Below the pieces are notes generated by a model. It had not been told where the DNA came from and did no database searches. It was given only the letters and a program-made list of their open reading frames with translations. Shown here piece by piece: positions 8,604 to 17,731 of a stretch of DNA of 64,000 nt; position 1 is the first letter of the stretch; every line of letters begins with the position of its first letter. A program made the translations under genes and the position numbers. This DNA comes from CAVOOW01 sp963697675 (lineage in GTDB: Bacteria; Actinomycetota; Actinomycetes; JACCUZ01), in contig CAVOOW010000006.1 in NCBI GenBank assembly GCA_963697675.1, positions 1,364,001 through 1,428,000 on the forward strand, in the 5' to 3' direction.

Positions 8604-9242
8604 TCAGCGCGCGGCTCCGACCGAACGCCGTCGACGCCACCAGCCGAGCGTCGCGAGCGCGAACGAGCCGACGACGAAGCACCCCGCGACGGCGTACGAC
8701 GTCGTGCGCAGGCCGTCGTTCGCGGCCGAGAGATGCCCGAGCACCACCAGGGCGACCCCCCAGGTGAGCGCGCCCACGACGTTGGCCGACAGGAACCACG
8801 GGTAGGGCATCCGTGCGGTGCCGGCGAGGATCGGCGTGAAGGTGCGCACCCAGGGGATCCACCGCGCGGCGACGACGGCGAACCAGCCGAACCGCGCGTA
8901 GAACGCCTCGGCGCGCGCGAGGTGCCGGGCGTGCAGACGACCCCGTTGTACGCGCGCGAGCAGCCACGGCCGTCCGAGCCGCGACCCGAAGGCATAGCCG
9001 ACCGAGTCGCCCGCAACGGCGGCCAGGAAGACGCCGATCGCGAGCACGGGCAACGAGACGTTCGACCCGGGCCGCGCGGTGAGCAGTCCAGCTGCGAACA
9101 GGACTGTGTCGCCGGGAAGGAAGAAGCCCACCAGCAGCCCCGACTCGACGAAGACCAGGGTTAGCACGACGACGTAGACCGTTGCGGCCGTCAGCTTGTC
9201 GAGGTCGGGCGTCAATGCGACGGCGGCCGTCAGGGTGGGCAC
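8604..9242 (-). CDS. DedA family membrane protein (second copy)
   Basis: A 212-residue DedA-family protein with the hallmark GLLVGFFLPGDTVLF near residues 35-49 and the arginine-rich segment FGWFAVVAARWIPWVRTFTP. It is a diverged paralogue of the next gene downstream: the hallmark is shared, but the C-terminal half is dissimilar and ends in a basic tail (WWRRRRSVGAAR). It is divergent from the TrmH methylase gene, with 24 bp between starts. It probably forms a two-gene unit with the neighbouring dedA. Confidence 0.92.
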   Translation of the reverse strand: MPTLTAAVALTPDLDKLTAATVYVVVLTLVFVESGLLVGFFLPGDTVLFAAGLLTARPGSNVSLPVLAIGVFLAAVAGDSVGYAFGSRLGRPWLLARVQRGRLHARHLARAEAFYARFGWFAVVAARWIPWVRTFTPILAGTARMPYPWFLSANVVGALTWGVALVVLGHLSAANDGLRTTSYAVAGCFVVGSFALATLGWWRRRRSVGAAR

Positions 9243-9266
9243 GCGTCAGAGCCTAGGGTTGGCGCC

Positions 9267-9905
9267 GTGGCTGACGACGAGCTCGAGGTCGGCGTCGGGC
9301 CCTGGTCCGGCGATTGGCCCGACGACCCGCGTCTCGATCCGGCGCTGCTCCGCGAGGGTGACCGGCGCAACGTCGTCGACCGCTATCGCTATTGGCGCCG
9401 CGAGGCCGTGGTCGCGGATCTCGACGGGCGACGCCACGACTTCCATGTGGCGATCGAGAACTGGCAGCACGACTTCAATATCGGATCGATCGTCCGCACC
9501 GCCAACGCGTTCCTCGCGAAGGAGGTCCACGTCGTCGGGCACCGGAAGTGGAACCGCCGGGGGGCGATGGTCACCGATCGCTATCAGCACGTGCGATATC
9601 ACCGGGACGTCACCGAGCTCACCGACTGGTGCCGCGCCGAGTCGTTGCCGGTGATCGGCATCGACAACCTCCCTGGATCGGTGCCGCTGGAGGGCTTCGC
9701 GCTGCCACGCAGCTGCCTGTTGCTGTTCGGCCAGGAAGGGCCTGGCCTGTCGGGCGCCGCGCACGAAGCCGTGAGCGCCGTCTGCTCGATCGCGCAGTTC
9801 GGGTCCACCCGCTCGATCAACGCGGGTGCAGCCGCGGCGATCGCCATGCACGCATGGATACGCCAGCACGCAGATCTGGGGCACGATGTCGCTGATGGAG
9901 GGTGA
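9267..9905 (+). CDS. TrmH family RNA methyltransferase (SpoU)
   Basis: A 212-residue SPOUT methyltransferase that transfers methyl from S-adenosylmethionine to RNA. The three SpoU motifs are visible: NIGSIVRTANAF (motif 1, catalytic Arg), LFGQEGPGLS (motif 2) and STRSINAGAAAAIAMHAW (motif 3), forming the trefoil knot. A roughly 60-residue N-terminal extension precedes the core. GTG start at 9267. The stop overlaps the GTG of the following GNAT gene by 4 bp. Whether the target is rRNA or tRNA cannot be read from the sequence. Confidence 0.9.
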   Translation: MADDELEVGVGPWSGDWPDDPRLDPALLREGDRRNVVDRYRYWRREAVVADLDGRRHDFHVAIENWQHDFNIGSIVRTANAFLAKEVHVVGHRKWNRRGAMVTDRYQHVRYHRDVTELTDWCRAESLPVIGIDNLPGSVPLEGFALPRSCLLLFGQEGPGLSGAAHEAVSAVCSIAQFGSTRSINAGAAAAIAMHAWIRQHADLGHDVADGG

Positions 9906-10717
9906 TCACGGTGGATGCTGACCTCGCGTTGCGGGCGTACGACGAGCAGGTGCGTCGCTCGAAGGTGCCGCCGCAGCCCGGCTGGCAGGTGGAGCTCGTC
10001 TCGGCCAACCGGGTGCTGCGGGTCGTGTCGCCTCCCGACCACGAGTGGGGCTGCTTCGTCATCTGGAGCGGTCTCGACTCCTCTGACGCCGACGCGGTGA
10101 TCGCGGAGCAGGTGGAGTTCTTCGGCGGCCTCGGGCGGAAGTTCGAGTGGAAGTGGTACGGCTACGACCAGCCGGGCGATCTGCCCGCGCGGCTGGAGAA
10201 AGCCGGACTCGTTGCCGGCGATGACGAGTCACTGATCGTCGGCGAGGTGAACACCGTCGTCGACCGGTGCTCGGGCGCACCGGTCGCGGACGGCGTGACG
10301 TTGCGCCACGTACGACTCGATGATCTGGACACCGACTTCGCCGGGATCGTCGCGCTCAACCAGAAGGTGTGGGGCGAGGACCTCGGCTGGCTGATGGCCG
10401 AGCTGCGCGAGGAGCTGCTCACGACCCCCGACGACCTGCGGATCCACGTCGCCGAAGTGGCGGACGAGATCGTGTGCGCGGCATGGGTCCGGTTCCAGGC
10501 CGACACGGAGTTCGCCAGCCTCTGGGGTGGGTCGACGCTGCCCGAGTGGCGGCGCAAGGGCATCTACCGAGCCCTGGTGGGGCGGCGCGCCGTGCAGGCC
10601 CAGGACCGCGGGTTCCGTTATCTGCAGGTGGACGCATCGCCGGACAGCCGGCCGATCCTGGAGCGGCTCGGTCTCACGGTGCTGACCGGCACGACGCCCT
10701 ACACGTGGGCGCCGTGA
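9902..10717 (+). CDS. GNAT family N-acetyltransferase
   Basis: A 271-residue protein with a C-terminal GNAT fold. The acetyl-CoA pyrophosphate loop is in STLPEWRRKGIYRAL near residues 215-229, and YLQVDASPDSRPILERLG is the typical C-terminal strand and helix. The N-terminal ~130 residues (DHEWGCFVIW and EFFGGLGRKFEWKWYGYD) form an extra domain seen in some actinobacterial GNATs. Substrate unknown. It overlaps the trmH-type gene upstream and the flavoprotein gene downstream by 4 bp each, so the three form a tight operon. Confidence 0.87.
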   Translation: MITVDADLALRAYDEQVRRSKVPPQPGWQVELVSANRVLRVVSPPDHEWGCFVIWSGLDSSDADAVIAEQVEFFGGLGRKFEWKWYGYDQPGDLPARLEKAGLVAGDDESLIVGEVNTVVDRCSGAPVADGVTLRHVRLDDLDTDFAGIVALNQKVWGEDLGWLMAELREELLTTPDDLRIHVAEVADEIVCAAWVRFQADTEFASLWGGSTLPEWRRKGIYRALVGRRAVQAQDRGFRYLQVDASPDSRPILERLGLTVLTGTTPYTWAP

Positions 10718-12084
10718 CCAAGCGGCTGGTCGTGATCGGCGGCGACGCTGCCGGCATGACGGCCGCCTCGCAGGCCAAGCGCCGCGCCGGCGACGACCTC
10801 GAGGTCGTCGCTCTCGAGCGCACCCACCACGTCTCCTACTCCGCGTGCGGCATCCCCTACTGGGTCGGCGGCGAGGTCGAGTCCGGGGAGGACCTCGTGG
10901 CCCGGACGCCGGAGGAGCACAGGAAGCGCGGCATCGACCTGCGCATGCGGCAGGAGGTCACCGACATCGACGTCGACTCGCGAAACGTCACCATCAACGA
11001 CGTCGAGCGCGCGTCGACGTACACCCTGGATTTCGATGAGCTGGTCATCGCGACGGGGGCCGTGCCGATGCGACCCGACCTTCCGGGGGCTGACGCCGAG
11101 GGCATCTTCGGCGTGCAGACACTCGACGACGGCGGCGCGGTCATCGAGGCGTTGCGGCGCGATCGGCCGAGAACGGCGGTCGTCGTCGGGGCGGGCTACA
11201 TCGGCATCGAGATGGCCGAGGCGATGGTGCGCCAGGGATTGTCGGTGACGGTCGTCGACCGCGCCGAGCAGCCGATGACGACTCTCGACCCGGACATGGG
11301 CCGGTTGGTGCACAAAGCCATGGAGGACATGGGCATCGACGTGCGGACCGAGTCGGCGGTCGAGCGTTTCGTGGTCGACGCCGGTCGAGTGCAAGGCGTC
11401 GTGGTCGACGGCGAGACGATCCAGGCCGACATCGTGGTGCTCGGCATCGGTGTGCGCCCCAACACTGCGCTGGCGGGTGCCGCGGGGTTGCCGCTGGGCT
11501 CGTCCGGTGGCCTGCGCGTCGACCGACGGCTCGGTGTCGTGGGTCACGACGGCATCTGGGCAGGGGGCGACTGCGTCGAGACGTTCAACCGGGTCTCCCA
11601 GCAGTGGGGGCACATCGCGCTCGGGACGCACGCGAACAAGCACGGGCGGGTGATCGGGGAGAACGTCGCCGGCGGGTACGCGACGTTCCCCGGCGTCGTG
11701 GGCACCGCCATCAGCAAGGTCTGCGAGCTGGAGATCGCCCGGACCGGTCTGGGGGAGGTCGAGGCGGCGGCGGCCGGGTTCGGCTCCATCTCGGTCATGG
11801 TCGACGCGACGACGACTGCCGGCTATCTCGCCTCGGCCCGGCCGATGACGGTGAAGATGCTGGCGGAGGCGCGGTCCGGTCGGCTGTTGGGCGCGCAGAT
11901 CGTCGGACGCGAGGGGTCGGCCAAGCGGATCGACGTGTGCGCGGTCGCGCTGTGGAACGAGATGACCGTCGAGGAGATGTCCGGGCTCGACCTGGGCTAT
12001 GCACCGCCCTTCTCGCCGGTGTGGGATCCCGTGCTGACAGCTGCCCGCGCGGCCGCCTCCCAGCTCGCGCGCCCCCGCAGTTGA
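10714..12084 (+). CDS. FAD-dependent pyridine nucleotide-disulfide oxidoreductase, CoA-disulfide reductase-like
   Basis: A 456-residue flavoprotein. The FAD-binding motif is VVIGGDAAGMTAASQAK at the N-terminus; SYSACGIPYWVGG places a single active-site cysteine at residue 45, as in CoA-disulfide reductases and NADH oxidases/peroxidases. VVVGAGYIGIEMAEAM is the NAD(P)H site, and GIWAGGDCVE the second FAD motif. A C-terminal dimerisation domain follows. GTG start at 10714 overlaps the GNAT stop. The likely role is thiol/disulfide or peroxide metabolism; the exact acceptor cannot be told. A palindromic repeat begins at the 3' end of the gene. Confidence 0.9.
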   Translation: MTKRLVVIGGDAAGMTAASQAKRRAGDDLEVVALERTHHVSYSACGIPYWVGGEVESGEDLVARTPEEHRKRGIDLRMRQEVTDIDVDSRNVTINDVERASTYTLDFDELVIATGAVPMRPDLPGADAEGIFGVQTLDDGGAVIEALRRDRPRTAVVVGAGYIGIEMAEAMVRQGLSVTVVDRAEQPMTTLDPDMGRLVHKAMEDMGIDVRTESAVERFVVDAGRVQGVVVDGETIQADIVVLGIGVRPNTALAGAAGLPLGSSGGLRVDRRLGVVGHDGIWAGGDCVETFNRVSQQWGHIALGTHANKHGRVIGENVAGGYATFPGVVGTAISKVCELEIARTGLGEVEAAAAGFGSISVMVDATTTAGYLASARPMTVKMLAEARSGRLLGAQIVGREGSAKRIDVCAVALWNEMTVEEMSGLDLGYAPPFSPVWDPVLTAARAAASQLARPRS

Positions 12085-12136
12085 CCACGTTTGGCGACAG
12101 CGTCGCTCAGCAGGCATGCAACCTGCTGAGGCGACG
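12080..12136. repeat. Palindromic element, GTTGACCACGTTTGG family
   Basis: GTTGACCACGTTTGG starts inside the last codons of the flavoprotein gene. A strong hairpin follows at about 12101-12136: CGTCGCTCAGCAGG pairs with CCTGCTGAGGCGACG, with one bulged base and a GCATGC-type loop. The right outer arm seen in the 22817 copy is missing here. The position suggests it could end transcription of the trmH-GNAT-flavoprotein operon, although there is no T run. Confidence 0.75.
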
Positions 12137-12285
12137 GTTCGCCTCGTGAGGCGGCCTGGCGAGCTCCGTACCCGATCCGCCTGTCCGCCTGCTGATAGGG
12201 CGTCTCGGCGCCCGGCGTGGCTCTGCAAGGATGACGACTGCGGAAACCACCGTCTACGTACCGCCGCTGCTTTTTGGGAGCAACC

Positions 12286-13311
12286 ATGCCAATTGCCACG
12301 CCCGAGAAATATGCCGAGATGCTCGACCGTGCCAAGGCAGGCGCGTTCGCCTACCCCGCGATCAACGTGACGTCGTCGCAGTCTCTGAACGCCGCCCTGC
12401 AGGGCTTCGCGGAGGCCGGCAGCGACGGGATCGTGCAGATCTCGACCGGTGGCGCGGAGTACCTGTCCGGCCAGAAGGTGAAGGACATGGTGGTCGGGGC
12501 CGTGTCGCTGGCGGAGTTCGCCCACCACGTGGCCGCTCGCTACTCGATCAACATCGCGCTGCACACCGACCACTGCCCGAAGGACAAGCTCGAGGGTTAC
12601 ATGCGACCGCTGGTCAAGATCTCGCAAGAGCGGGTGGCCGCGGGTCTGGAGCCGCTGTTCCAGTCGCACATGTGGGACGGCTCGGCGGTCGAGCTCGAGG
12701 AGAACCTCAAGATCGCCGCAGAGCTGCTCGACGAGTGCGCGAAGGCGCGCATCGTGATGGAGCTCGAGATCGGTGTCGTCGGTGGCGAGGAGGACGGTGT
12801 CGCCAACGAGATCAACGAGAAGCTCTACACGACCCCTGAGGACGCGCTGCGCACGGTCGAGATGCTGGGTTCGGGCGAGCGTGGCCGCTATCTGCTGGCT
12901 GCGACGTTCGGCAACGTTCACGGCGTCTACAAGCCGGGCAACGTCAAGCTGAAGCCGGTGATCCTCAAGGAGATCCAGGACGAGGTCGGCGCAAAGGTCG
13001 GCCGCGAAAAGCCGTTCGACCTGGTCTTCCACGGCGGGTCGGGCTCGACGCTGGAGGAGATCCGCGAGGCGTTGGACTACGGCGTCGTGAAGATGAACGT
13101 CGACACCGACACGCAGTACGCCTTCACGCGGCCGATCGTCGACCACATGTTCCGCAACTACGACGGCGTGCTCAAGATCGACGGCGAGGTGGGGAACAAG
13201 AAGCAGTACGACCCTCGCGCGTACGGCAAGTCTGCCGAGGCCGGCATGGCGGCCCGGGTCGTCGAGGCCTGCGAGGACCTCCGCTCCGCCGGCACCGCCC
13301 TCGCCGGATGA
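12286..13311 (+). CDS. fba: Class II fructose-bisphosphate aldolase
   Basis: This zinc enzyme splits or forms fructose-1,6-bisphosphate in glycolysis and gluconeogenesis. It is 341 residues, the normal size for long class II aldolases of actinobacteria. ALHTDHCPK carries the catalytic Asp and a zinc His, FGNVHGVYKPGN another zinc His, VFHGGSGST the third, and KMNVDTDTQ the substrate loop. The ATG at 12286 follows GGGAG at good spacing; an in-frame TTG at 12274 is less likely. DUF3151 overlaps the stop by 4 bp, a pairing common in actinobacteria. Confidence 0.97.
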   Translation: MPIATPEKYAEMLDRAKAGAFAYPAINVTSSQSLNAALQGFAEAGSDGIVQISTGGAEYLSGQKVKDMVVGAVSLAEFAHHVAARYSINIALHTDHCPKDKLEGYMRPLVKISQERVAAGLEPLFQSHMWDGSAVELEENLKIAAELLDECAKARIVMELEIGVVGGEEDGVANEINEKLYTTPEDALRTVEMLGSGERGRYLLAATFGNVHGVYKPGNVKLKPVILKEIQDEVGAKVGREKPFDLVFHGGSGSTLEEIREALDYGVVKMNVDTDTQYAFTRPIVDHMFRNYDGVLKIDGEVGNKKQYDPRAYGKSAEAGMAARVVEACEDLRSAGTALAG

Positions 13312-13733
13312 GCACGCATCAGAACCTGATGGGGGAACCGCAGCCGACCCTGCTCCCCGCGGAGTCGGGCAGCGAGGAGCTGGCTGCCGGCGCCGACCCG
13401 AGCGAGGTTGCCGCGGCGCACCCGACCTCGAGCCTGGCCTGGGCGGTGCTGGCGGAAGGCTCCCTGTCCGACGGCCAGCCGGTGATGGCCTACGCCTATG
13501 CCCGCACCGGCTATCACCGGGGACTCGACGCGCTGCGCCGCAACGGCTGGAAGGGCCACGGCCCGGTGCCCTGGGAGCACGAGCCGAACCGCGGGTTCCT
13601 CCGGGCGCTCGCGGCGTTGGGTGCCGCAGCCGAGGTCATCGGAGAGGACGACGAGGCGCTGCGCTGCCGGCAGTTCCTGCAGGACAGCAGCCCGCTGGCC
13701 GCCGAGGTGCTCGGCGGCGGCACCTCGGGCTGA
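13308..13733 (+). CDS. DUF3151 domain-containing protein
   Basis: A 141-residue protein matching the DUF3151 family: LLPAESGSEELAAG near the N-terminus, then SSLAWAVLAEGSL, YAYARTGYHRGLDALRRNGWKG and VPWEHEPNRGFLRALAAL. The helical repeats look TPR-like. It is translationally coupled to fba (ATGA overlap), as in many actinobacteria, but its function is not established. No signal peptide. Confidence 0.9.
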   Translation: MSTHQNLMGEPQPTLLPAESGSEELAAGADPSEVAAAHPTSSLAWAVLAEGSLSDGQPVMAYAYARTGYHRGLDALRRNGWKGHGPVPWEHEPNRGFLRALAALGAAAEVIGEDDEALRCRQFLQDSSPLAAEVLGGGTSG

Positions 13734-14074
13734 GACCTCGACCGGCAGGCTCGGCGACGGCTCGTCGCCGAGTCACGGACACAACCGCGGCGGGTGGTCG
13801 GCGTGTCGGTGTGGCGTCACTCCCGCCCCACGCGGCAACCTGCGCCCCAGTTGTGTTCCCGGGTCAGCCGGCTGTCGTCGCGCGCTGGAGATCCGCGGTG
13901 CCGACGTGCCCGAGCCGCCTCCGTTGGAGTGGCATCAAAAGCGAGGCGCGGAACCGTCCCCTGCCGCGGTTCCGCACCTCGCGCGGTCCAGCATGCCCCG
14001 CTTTCGAGGTTTTTGCACCTGGCACTTCCCTGCCGCTGTCCGCCACCTGCCAGCGCGCTCTAGGCTCAGGGTCC
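13734..14074. other. Gene-free interval with two hairpins
   Basis: No credible gene lies in these 341 bp, although a frame stays open. A perfect hairpin, CTCGGCGACG / CGTCGCCGAG with a 3-base loop, lies at 13750-13772, just after the DUF3151 gene, and probably ends the fba transcript. A second hairpin at 13943-13980 has arms GAGG(c)GCGGAACCG / CGGTTCCGC(a)CCTC. The promoter of the downstream HTH regulator should lie after it, but I cannot name -35/-10 elements with confidence. Confidence 0.6.
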
Positions 14075-15046
14075 ATGTCCGTGCTCGATGTGTGGGGTCT
14101 CGACGAGGGCGCGGAGGCGCTCTACCGGGCGCTGCTGCGCAACCCCGGACACGACGTCGCCTGGTTCGCGGCGCACCTCGAGCGGGAGGCCGACGAGGTC
14201 AGCCGGATGCTCGACGGTCTCGTCGAAGCGGGACTGGCCCGCCGGGACGGTGACGGGTTCTCCGCCGATCCGCCGGCCCTGACCCTCCAGCCGCTGGTCA
14301 ATGCCGAGCTGTCCGATCTCGACGGGCGCCGCGCGCGGCTCGACGCGGTGCGGGCCAGCCTCGCCAGCTTCGCGGCGGACCACTTCGTCGGGCGGTCACG
14401 CAACTGGGCGGGAGTGCCTTTCGAGCTGCTCAGTGACGCAGAATCCTTTGTGGCAGTGGAAGATCTCCAGCGGAGCACCCGGGGGGCGGTGCTCTGTTCC
14501 CACCCGGTCGTGGACATCGACGTCGATTCGGCGCCGTACGTAGAGCTGCTCGAACGCCAGCTCGCTGCCGGCCGCCCGATGCGTGGCCTCTATCCCCGTG
14601 ACGTCGTCGACGAACCCCGTCGCCTTGCGTACGTACGTCGCTGGGCGGCGGCCGGCGAGGAGGTGCGCATCACCGATCGGCTGCCGCCGCGCATCGCGGT
14701 CTTCGGCAACGAGGTCGCGCTCGTCGGGTCGGACTCGACCCGCGGCGCGTTCGAGGGGCAGATCCTGGTGCGGGCGCCCGCACTCGTCAGCCTCGTCACA
14801 GATCTGTTCGAGCGCTGCTGGGACCGAGCCGTGCCGCTGCGGAGCACCTCGGTCGGCGTGGGCCGGAACGAGCGGCTGGAGATCCTCGAGGGGCTCATGC
14901 TCGGGTCGAAGGACGAGGCGATGGCCCGCCAGCTGGGCGTCTCGCTGCGTACGGTGCGCCGCCGGGTGGCCGACCTGATGACCGAGCTCGGCGCGACGAC
15001 GCGCTTCCAGGCGGGCATGGAGGCGGTACGCCGCGGCCTGGTGTGA
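14075..15046 (+). CDS. HTH transcriptional regulator (TrmB-like N-terminus, LuxR-type C-terminus)
   Basis: A 323-residue regulator. Residues 1 to about 65 form a winged helix like the TrmB N-terminal domain (EGAEALYRALLRNPG, ADEVSRMLDGLVEAGLARRDG). A middle sensor region carries VLCSHPVVDIDVDS and RGLYPRDVVDEP. The last ~55 residues form a LuxR-type helix-turn-helix (MLGSKDEAMARQLGVSLRTVRRRVADLM). This two-HTH layout is widespread in Streptomyces-type genomes. ATG at 14075. It stands alone, so its targets are unknown. Confidence 0.85.
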   Translation: MSVLDVWGLDEGAEALYRALLRNPGHDVAWFAAHLEREADEVSRMLDGLVEAGLARRDGDGFSADPPALTLQPLVNAELSDLDGRRARLDAVRASLASFAADHFVGRSRNWAGVPFELLSDAESFVAVEDLQRSTRGAVLCSHPVVDIDVDSAPYVELLERQLAAGRPMRGLYPRDVVDEPRRLAYVRRWAAAGEEVRITDRLPPRIAVFGNEVALVGSDSTRGAFEGQILVRAPALVSLVTDLFERCWDRAVPLRSTSVGVGRNERLEILEGLMLGSKDEAMARQLGVSLRTVRRRVADLMTELGATTRFQAGMEAVRRGLV

Positions 15047-15095
15047 GAGCCTCACGGTCCCGACACCCGACCAGCCGAGCAGGAAACGAGGTCCC

Positions 15096-16256
15096 GTGAC
15101 CGAGTCGCAACAGCAGGCTCTTCGTCGCCGCCTCGAGGTCATCATCGGCACGCCGTTCACCGAGGGGAACGCGCTCACCGTCCTGCGCAACGGCGACGAG
15201 ATCTTCCCGGCGATGCTCGAGGCCATCCGGGGGGCGACGAGCACCGTCGATCTGATGACGTTCGTCTACTGGCGCGGCGACATCGCCGTCGAGTTCGCCC
15301 GCGCCATGGGCGACAAAGCGCGCGCCGGCGTACGAGTGCGATTGTTGATCGACGCGCTTGGCGGGCGACTCATCGACAAGGAACTCGTCGACGAGATGAG
15401 CGAGGCCGGTGTCCAGGTCGAGTGGTTCCGCAAGCCGTTCGTGAAGTCGCCGTTCAAGTCCAACCACCGGTGCCACCGCAAGGTGTGCATCGTTGACGGT
15501 CGTGTCGGGTTCACCGGCGGGGTCGGCATCGCCCAGGAGTGGTGTGGCGATGCCCGCGACTCGACGGAATGGCGCGACACCCACCTGCGGGTCGAGGGGC
15601 CGGCGGTCGACGGGCTGCAGTCGGCGTTCATCCAGGACTGGGCCGAGTCCGGCAGACCGCTCTATGACGACCGCGACCAGTTCCCCGGCCAGCCCCAAGC
15701 CGGTGGCTCGACCGTGCAGGTGGTGCGCGGCTCCGCGTCGCTCGGTTGGGACGACATGCAGTCGGCGTTCCACGTGATGCTCGACTCCGTGCAGTCGCGG
15801 TTGCGCCTTGCCACGGCCTACTTCGCGCCGGACGACGACTTCCTCGACACCCTGTGCGCCGCGCCGGCGCGCGGCGTCGAGGTCGACTTGCTGCTCCCCG
15901 GCCCGCACGCCGACAAGCGGGTGTGCCAGCTTGCGAGCGAGGCGGCGTACGCCCGACTGGTCGACTGCGGCGTGCGCGTCTGGACCTTCCAGCCGTCGAT
16001 GATGCACGCGAAGGTGATGACGGTCGACGGCGTTGCGGCGGTCGTCGGCTCGTCGAACTTCAACCGACGATCGCTCGACCACGACGAAGAGGTCGTACTC
16101 ATCGCCCTCGACCACGACCTGGTCACCACCCTGGACGGCCACTTCGACGAGGATCTGGCGCGCAGCGAGCAGATCGACCTCTCGCGCTGGAGGGACCGGT
16201 CGCCCCCGCAGCGCGTCCTCGAGGCAGCCACCAAGCCCATCCGCCGCTGGCTCTGA
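15096..16256 (+). CDS. Phospholipase D-like protein (cardiolipin synthase type)
   Basis: A 386-residue PLD-superfamily protein with two HKD motifs: HRKVCIVD (His127, Lys129, Asp134) followed by GRVGFTGG, and HAKVMTVD (His304, Lys306, Asp311) followed by VGSSNFNRRS. The two-motif layout and length fit cardiolipin synthase-type phosphatidyltransferases, but the usual N-terminal membrane helices are absent, so a soluble or peripheral PLD enzyme is equally possible. GTG start at 15096, with AGGAAACGAGG upstream. Monocistronic; a palindromic repeat follows 13 bp after the stop. Confidence 0.88.
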   Translation: MTESQQQALRRRLEVIIGTPFTEGNALTVLRNGDEIFPAMLEAIRGATSTVDLMTFVYWRGDIAVEFARAMGDKARAGVRVRLLIDALGGRLIDKELVDEMSEAGVQVEWFRKPFVKSPFKSNHRCHRKVCIVDGRVGFTGGVGIAQEWCGDARDSTEWRDTHLRVEGPAVDGLQSAFIQDWAESGRPLYDDRDQFPGQPQAGGSTVQVVRGSASLGWDDMQSAFHVMLDSVQSRLRLATAYFAPDDDFLDTLCAAPARGVEVDLLLPGPHADKRVCQLASEAAYARLVDCGVRVWTFQPSMMHAKVMTVDGVAAVVGSSNFNRRSLDHDEEVVLIALDHDLVTTLDGHFDEDLARSEQIDLSRWRDRSPPQRVLEAATKPIRRWL

Positions 16257-16269
16257 ACCATCCCCGAGC

Positions 16270-16332
16270 CCCTTTGTGGACTCTCCCTCACCGGACACGC
16301 CGACAGACCGGTGTGTCGGAGTCCACAAAGGG
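16270..16332. repeat. Palindromic element, CCCTTTGTGGACTC family
   Basis: Perfect 14-bp arms CCCTTTGTGGACTC (16270-16283) and GAGTCCACAAAGGG (16319-16332) enclose an imperfect inner palindrome (CGGACACGCCG ... GGTGTGTCGG). Related copies lie at 54039-54093 and 57646-57700. It sits between the PLD-like gene and purA and could act as a terminator, though no T run follows. Confidence 0.88.
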
Positions 16333-16447
16333 AGCCGCGGCGGAGGTGACCGGCGGCGAGGGCACCAAGTAACCTCTCCACGCAAGGGATCCTCGGGAGG
16401 CCACGTGCCCCGGTGGAGCCGTCTATCCCGGGAGTAGGTGCACCCAC

Positions 16448-17731
16448 ATGCCCGCGATCGTGCTTGTCGGGGCCCAGTGGGGCGACGAGGGCAAGGGCAA
16501 GGCGACCGACCTGCTCGGCTCCTCGGTCGACTACGTCGTGAAGTACAACGGCGGCAACAACGCCGGCCACACGGTCGTCATCGGCGACCAGAAGTACGCC
16601 CTCCACCTGCTGCCCAGCGGCATCCTCACGCCCGGCGTCGTGCCCGTGATCGGCAACGGCGTCGTCGTCGACCCGGCCGTGCTGTTCAGCGAGATCGACG
16701 CGCTCGATGCCCGCGGCATCGACACGTCCCGCCTGGTCGTGAGCGCCAACGCCCACCTCATCGCGCCCTACCACCAGACCATCGACAAGGTGGCCGAGCG
16801 TTTCCTCGGCGCGGCCCGCATCGGCACCACTGGCCGCGGCATCGGGCCTGCGTACGCCGACAAGATGTCCAGGGTCGGCGTGCGTGTGCAGGACCTGTTC
16901 GACGAGAAGATCCTGCGCCAGAAGATCGAGGGCGCCCTCGAACAGAAGAACCACCTGCTCGTCAAGGTCTACAACCGACGCGCGATCACGGTGGACGAGG
17001 TGACCGAGGGTTTTCTCGCCTTCGCCGACCGGCTGCGTCCCCTCACGGTCGACACCGCCCTGCTGCTCGGCCAGGCCCTCGACGCGGGCAAGACCGTGCT
17101 CCTCGAGGGAGGCCAGGCGACGCTGCTCGACGTCGACCACGGCACCTATCCGTTCGTGACCTCGTCCAACCCGACGACGGGCGGCGCGTGCACGGGCTCG
17201 GGCATCCCGCCGACCCGCATCGACCGGGTGATCGCGGTGGTCAAGGCCTACTCGACGCGCGTCGGATCGGGACCGTTCCCCACCGAGCTGCACGACGCCG
17301 ACGGAGAGAAGCTGCGCGTCGACGGAGCAGAGTTTGGTACGACGACGGGCCGCCCGCGCCGTTGTGGCTGGTATGACGCCGTCGTCGCTCGGTTCGCCGC
17401 ACGCATCAACGGCGTGACCGACTTCGTGCTGACCAAGCTCGATGTGCTCGCGGGCTGGGAGCGCATCCCGGTGTGCGTCGGCTATGACGTCGACGGAGTT
17501 CGTCACGACGAGATGCCGATGACACAGACCGAGTTTCACCATGCCCGACCCATCTACGAGTTCTTCGACGGCTGGGACGAGAACATCTCCGAGGCCCGGG
17601 TGCTGGAGGACCTGCCCAAGAACGCACAGCAGTACATCCGCGCTCTGGAAGACATCTCCGGCGCGCCCATCTCGGCGATCGGGGTCGGCCCCGGCCGCGA
17701 CCAGACGGTGCAGCTGCGCTCGATGCTGTGA
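16448..17731 (+). CDS. purA: Adenylosuccinate synthetase
   Basis: It joins IMP and aspartate, with GTP, to make adenylosuccinate, the first step from IMP to AMP. The protein is 427 residues, the normal length. GAQWGDEGKGK holds the P-loop and catalytic Asp13; NNAGHTVV gives His41. GTTGRGIGPAYADK, DHGTYPFVTSSNPT and the C-terminal SGAPISAIGVGPGRDQT are all typical. The ATG at 16448 follows GGGAGTAGGTG. Its stop overlaps the start of a lipase-like gene by 4 bp. It is the first of nine purine genes in the window, separated from the rest by an exporter operon. Confidence 0.98.
   Translation: MPAIVLVGAQWGDEGKGKATDLLGSSVDYVVKYNGGNNAGHTVVIGDQKYALHLLPSGILTPGVVPVIGNGVVVDPAVLFSEIDALDARGIDTSRLVVSANAHLIAPYHQTIDKVAERFLGAARIGTTGRGIGPAYADKMSRVGVRVQDLFDEKILRQKIEGALEQKNHLLVKVYNRRAITVDEVTEGFLAFADRLRPLTVDTALLLGQALDAGKTVLLEGGQATLLDVDHGTYPFVTSSNPTTGGACTGSGIPPTRIDRVIAVVKAYSTRVGSGPFPTELHDADGEKLRVDGAEFGTTTGRPRRCGWYDAVVARFAARINGVTDFVLTKLDVLAGWERIPVCVGYDVDGVRHDEMPMTQTEFHHARPIYEFFDGWDENISEARVLEDLPKNAQQYIRALEDISGAPISAIGVGPGRDQTVQLRSML

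Noticed and set aside
10699..13146. An 815-codon open frame on the minus strand
   Set aside because: It runs antisense to the flavoprotein and fba genes; high G+C content keeps the antisense frame open. Composition is Arg/His/Asp rich with no domain.
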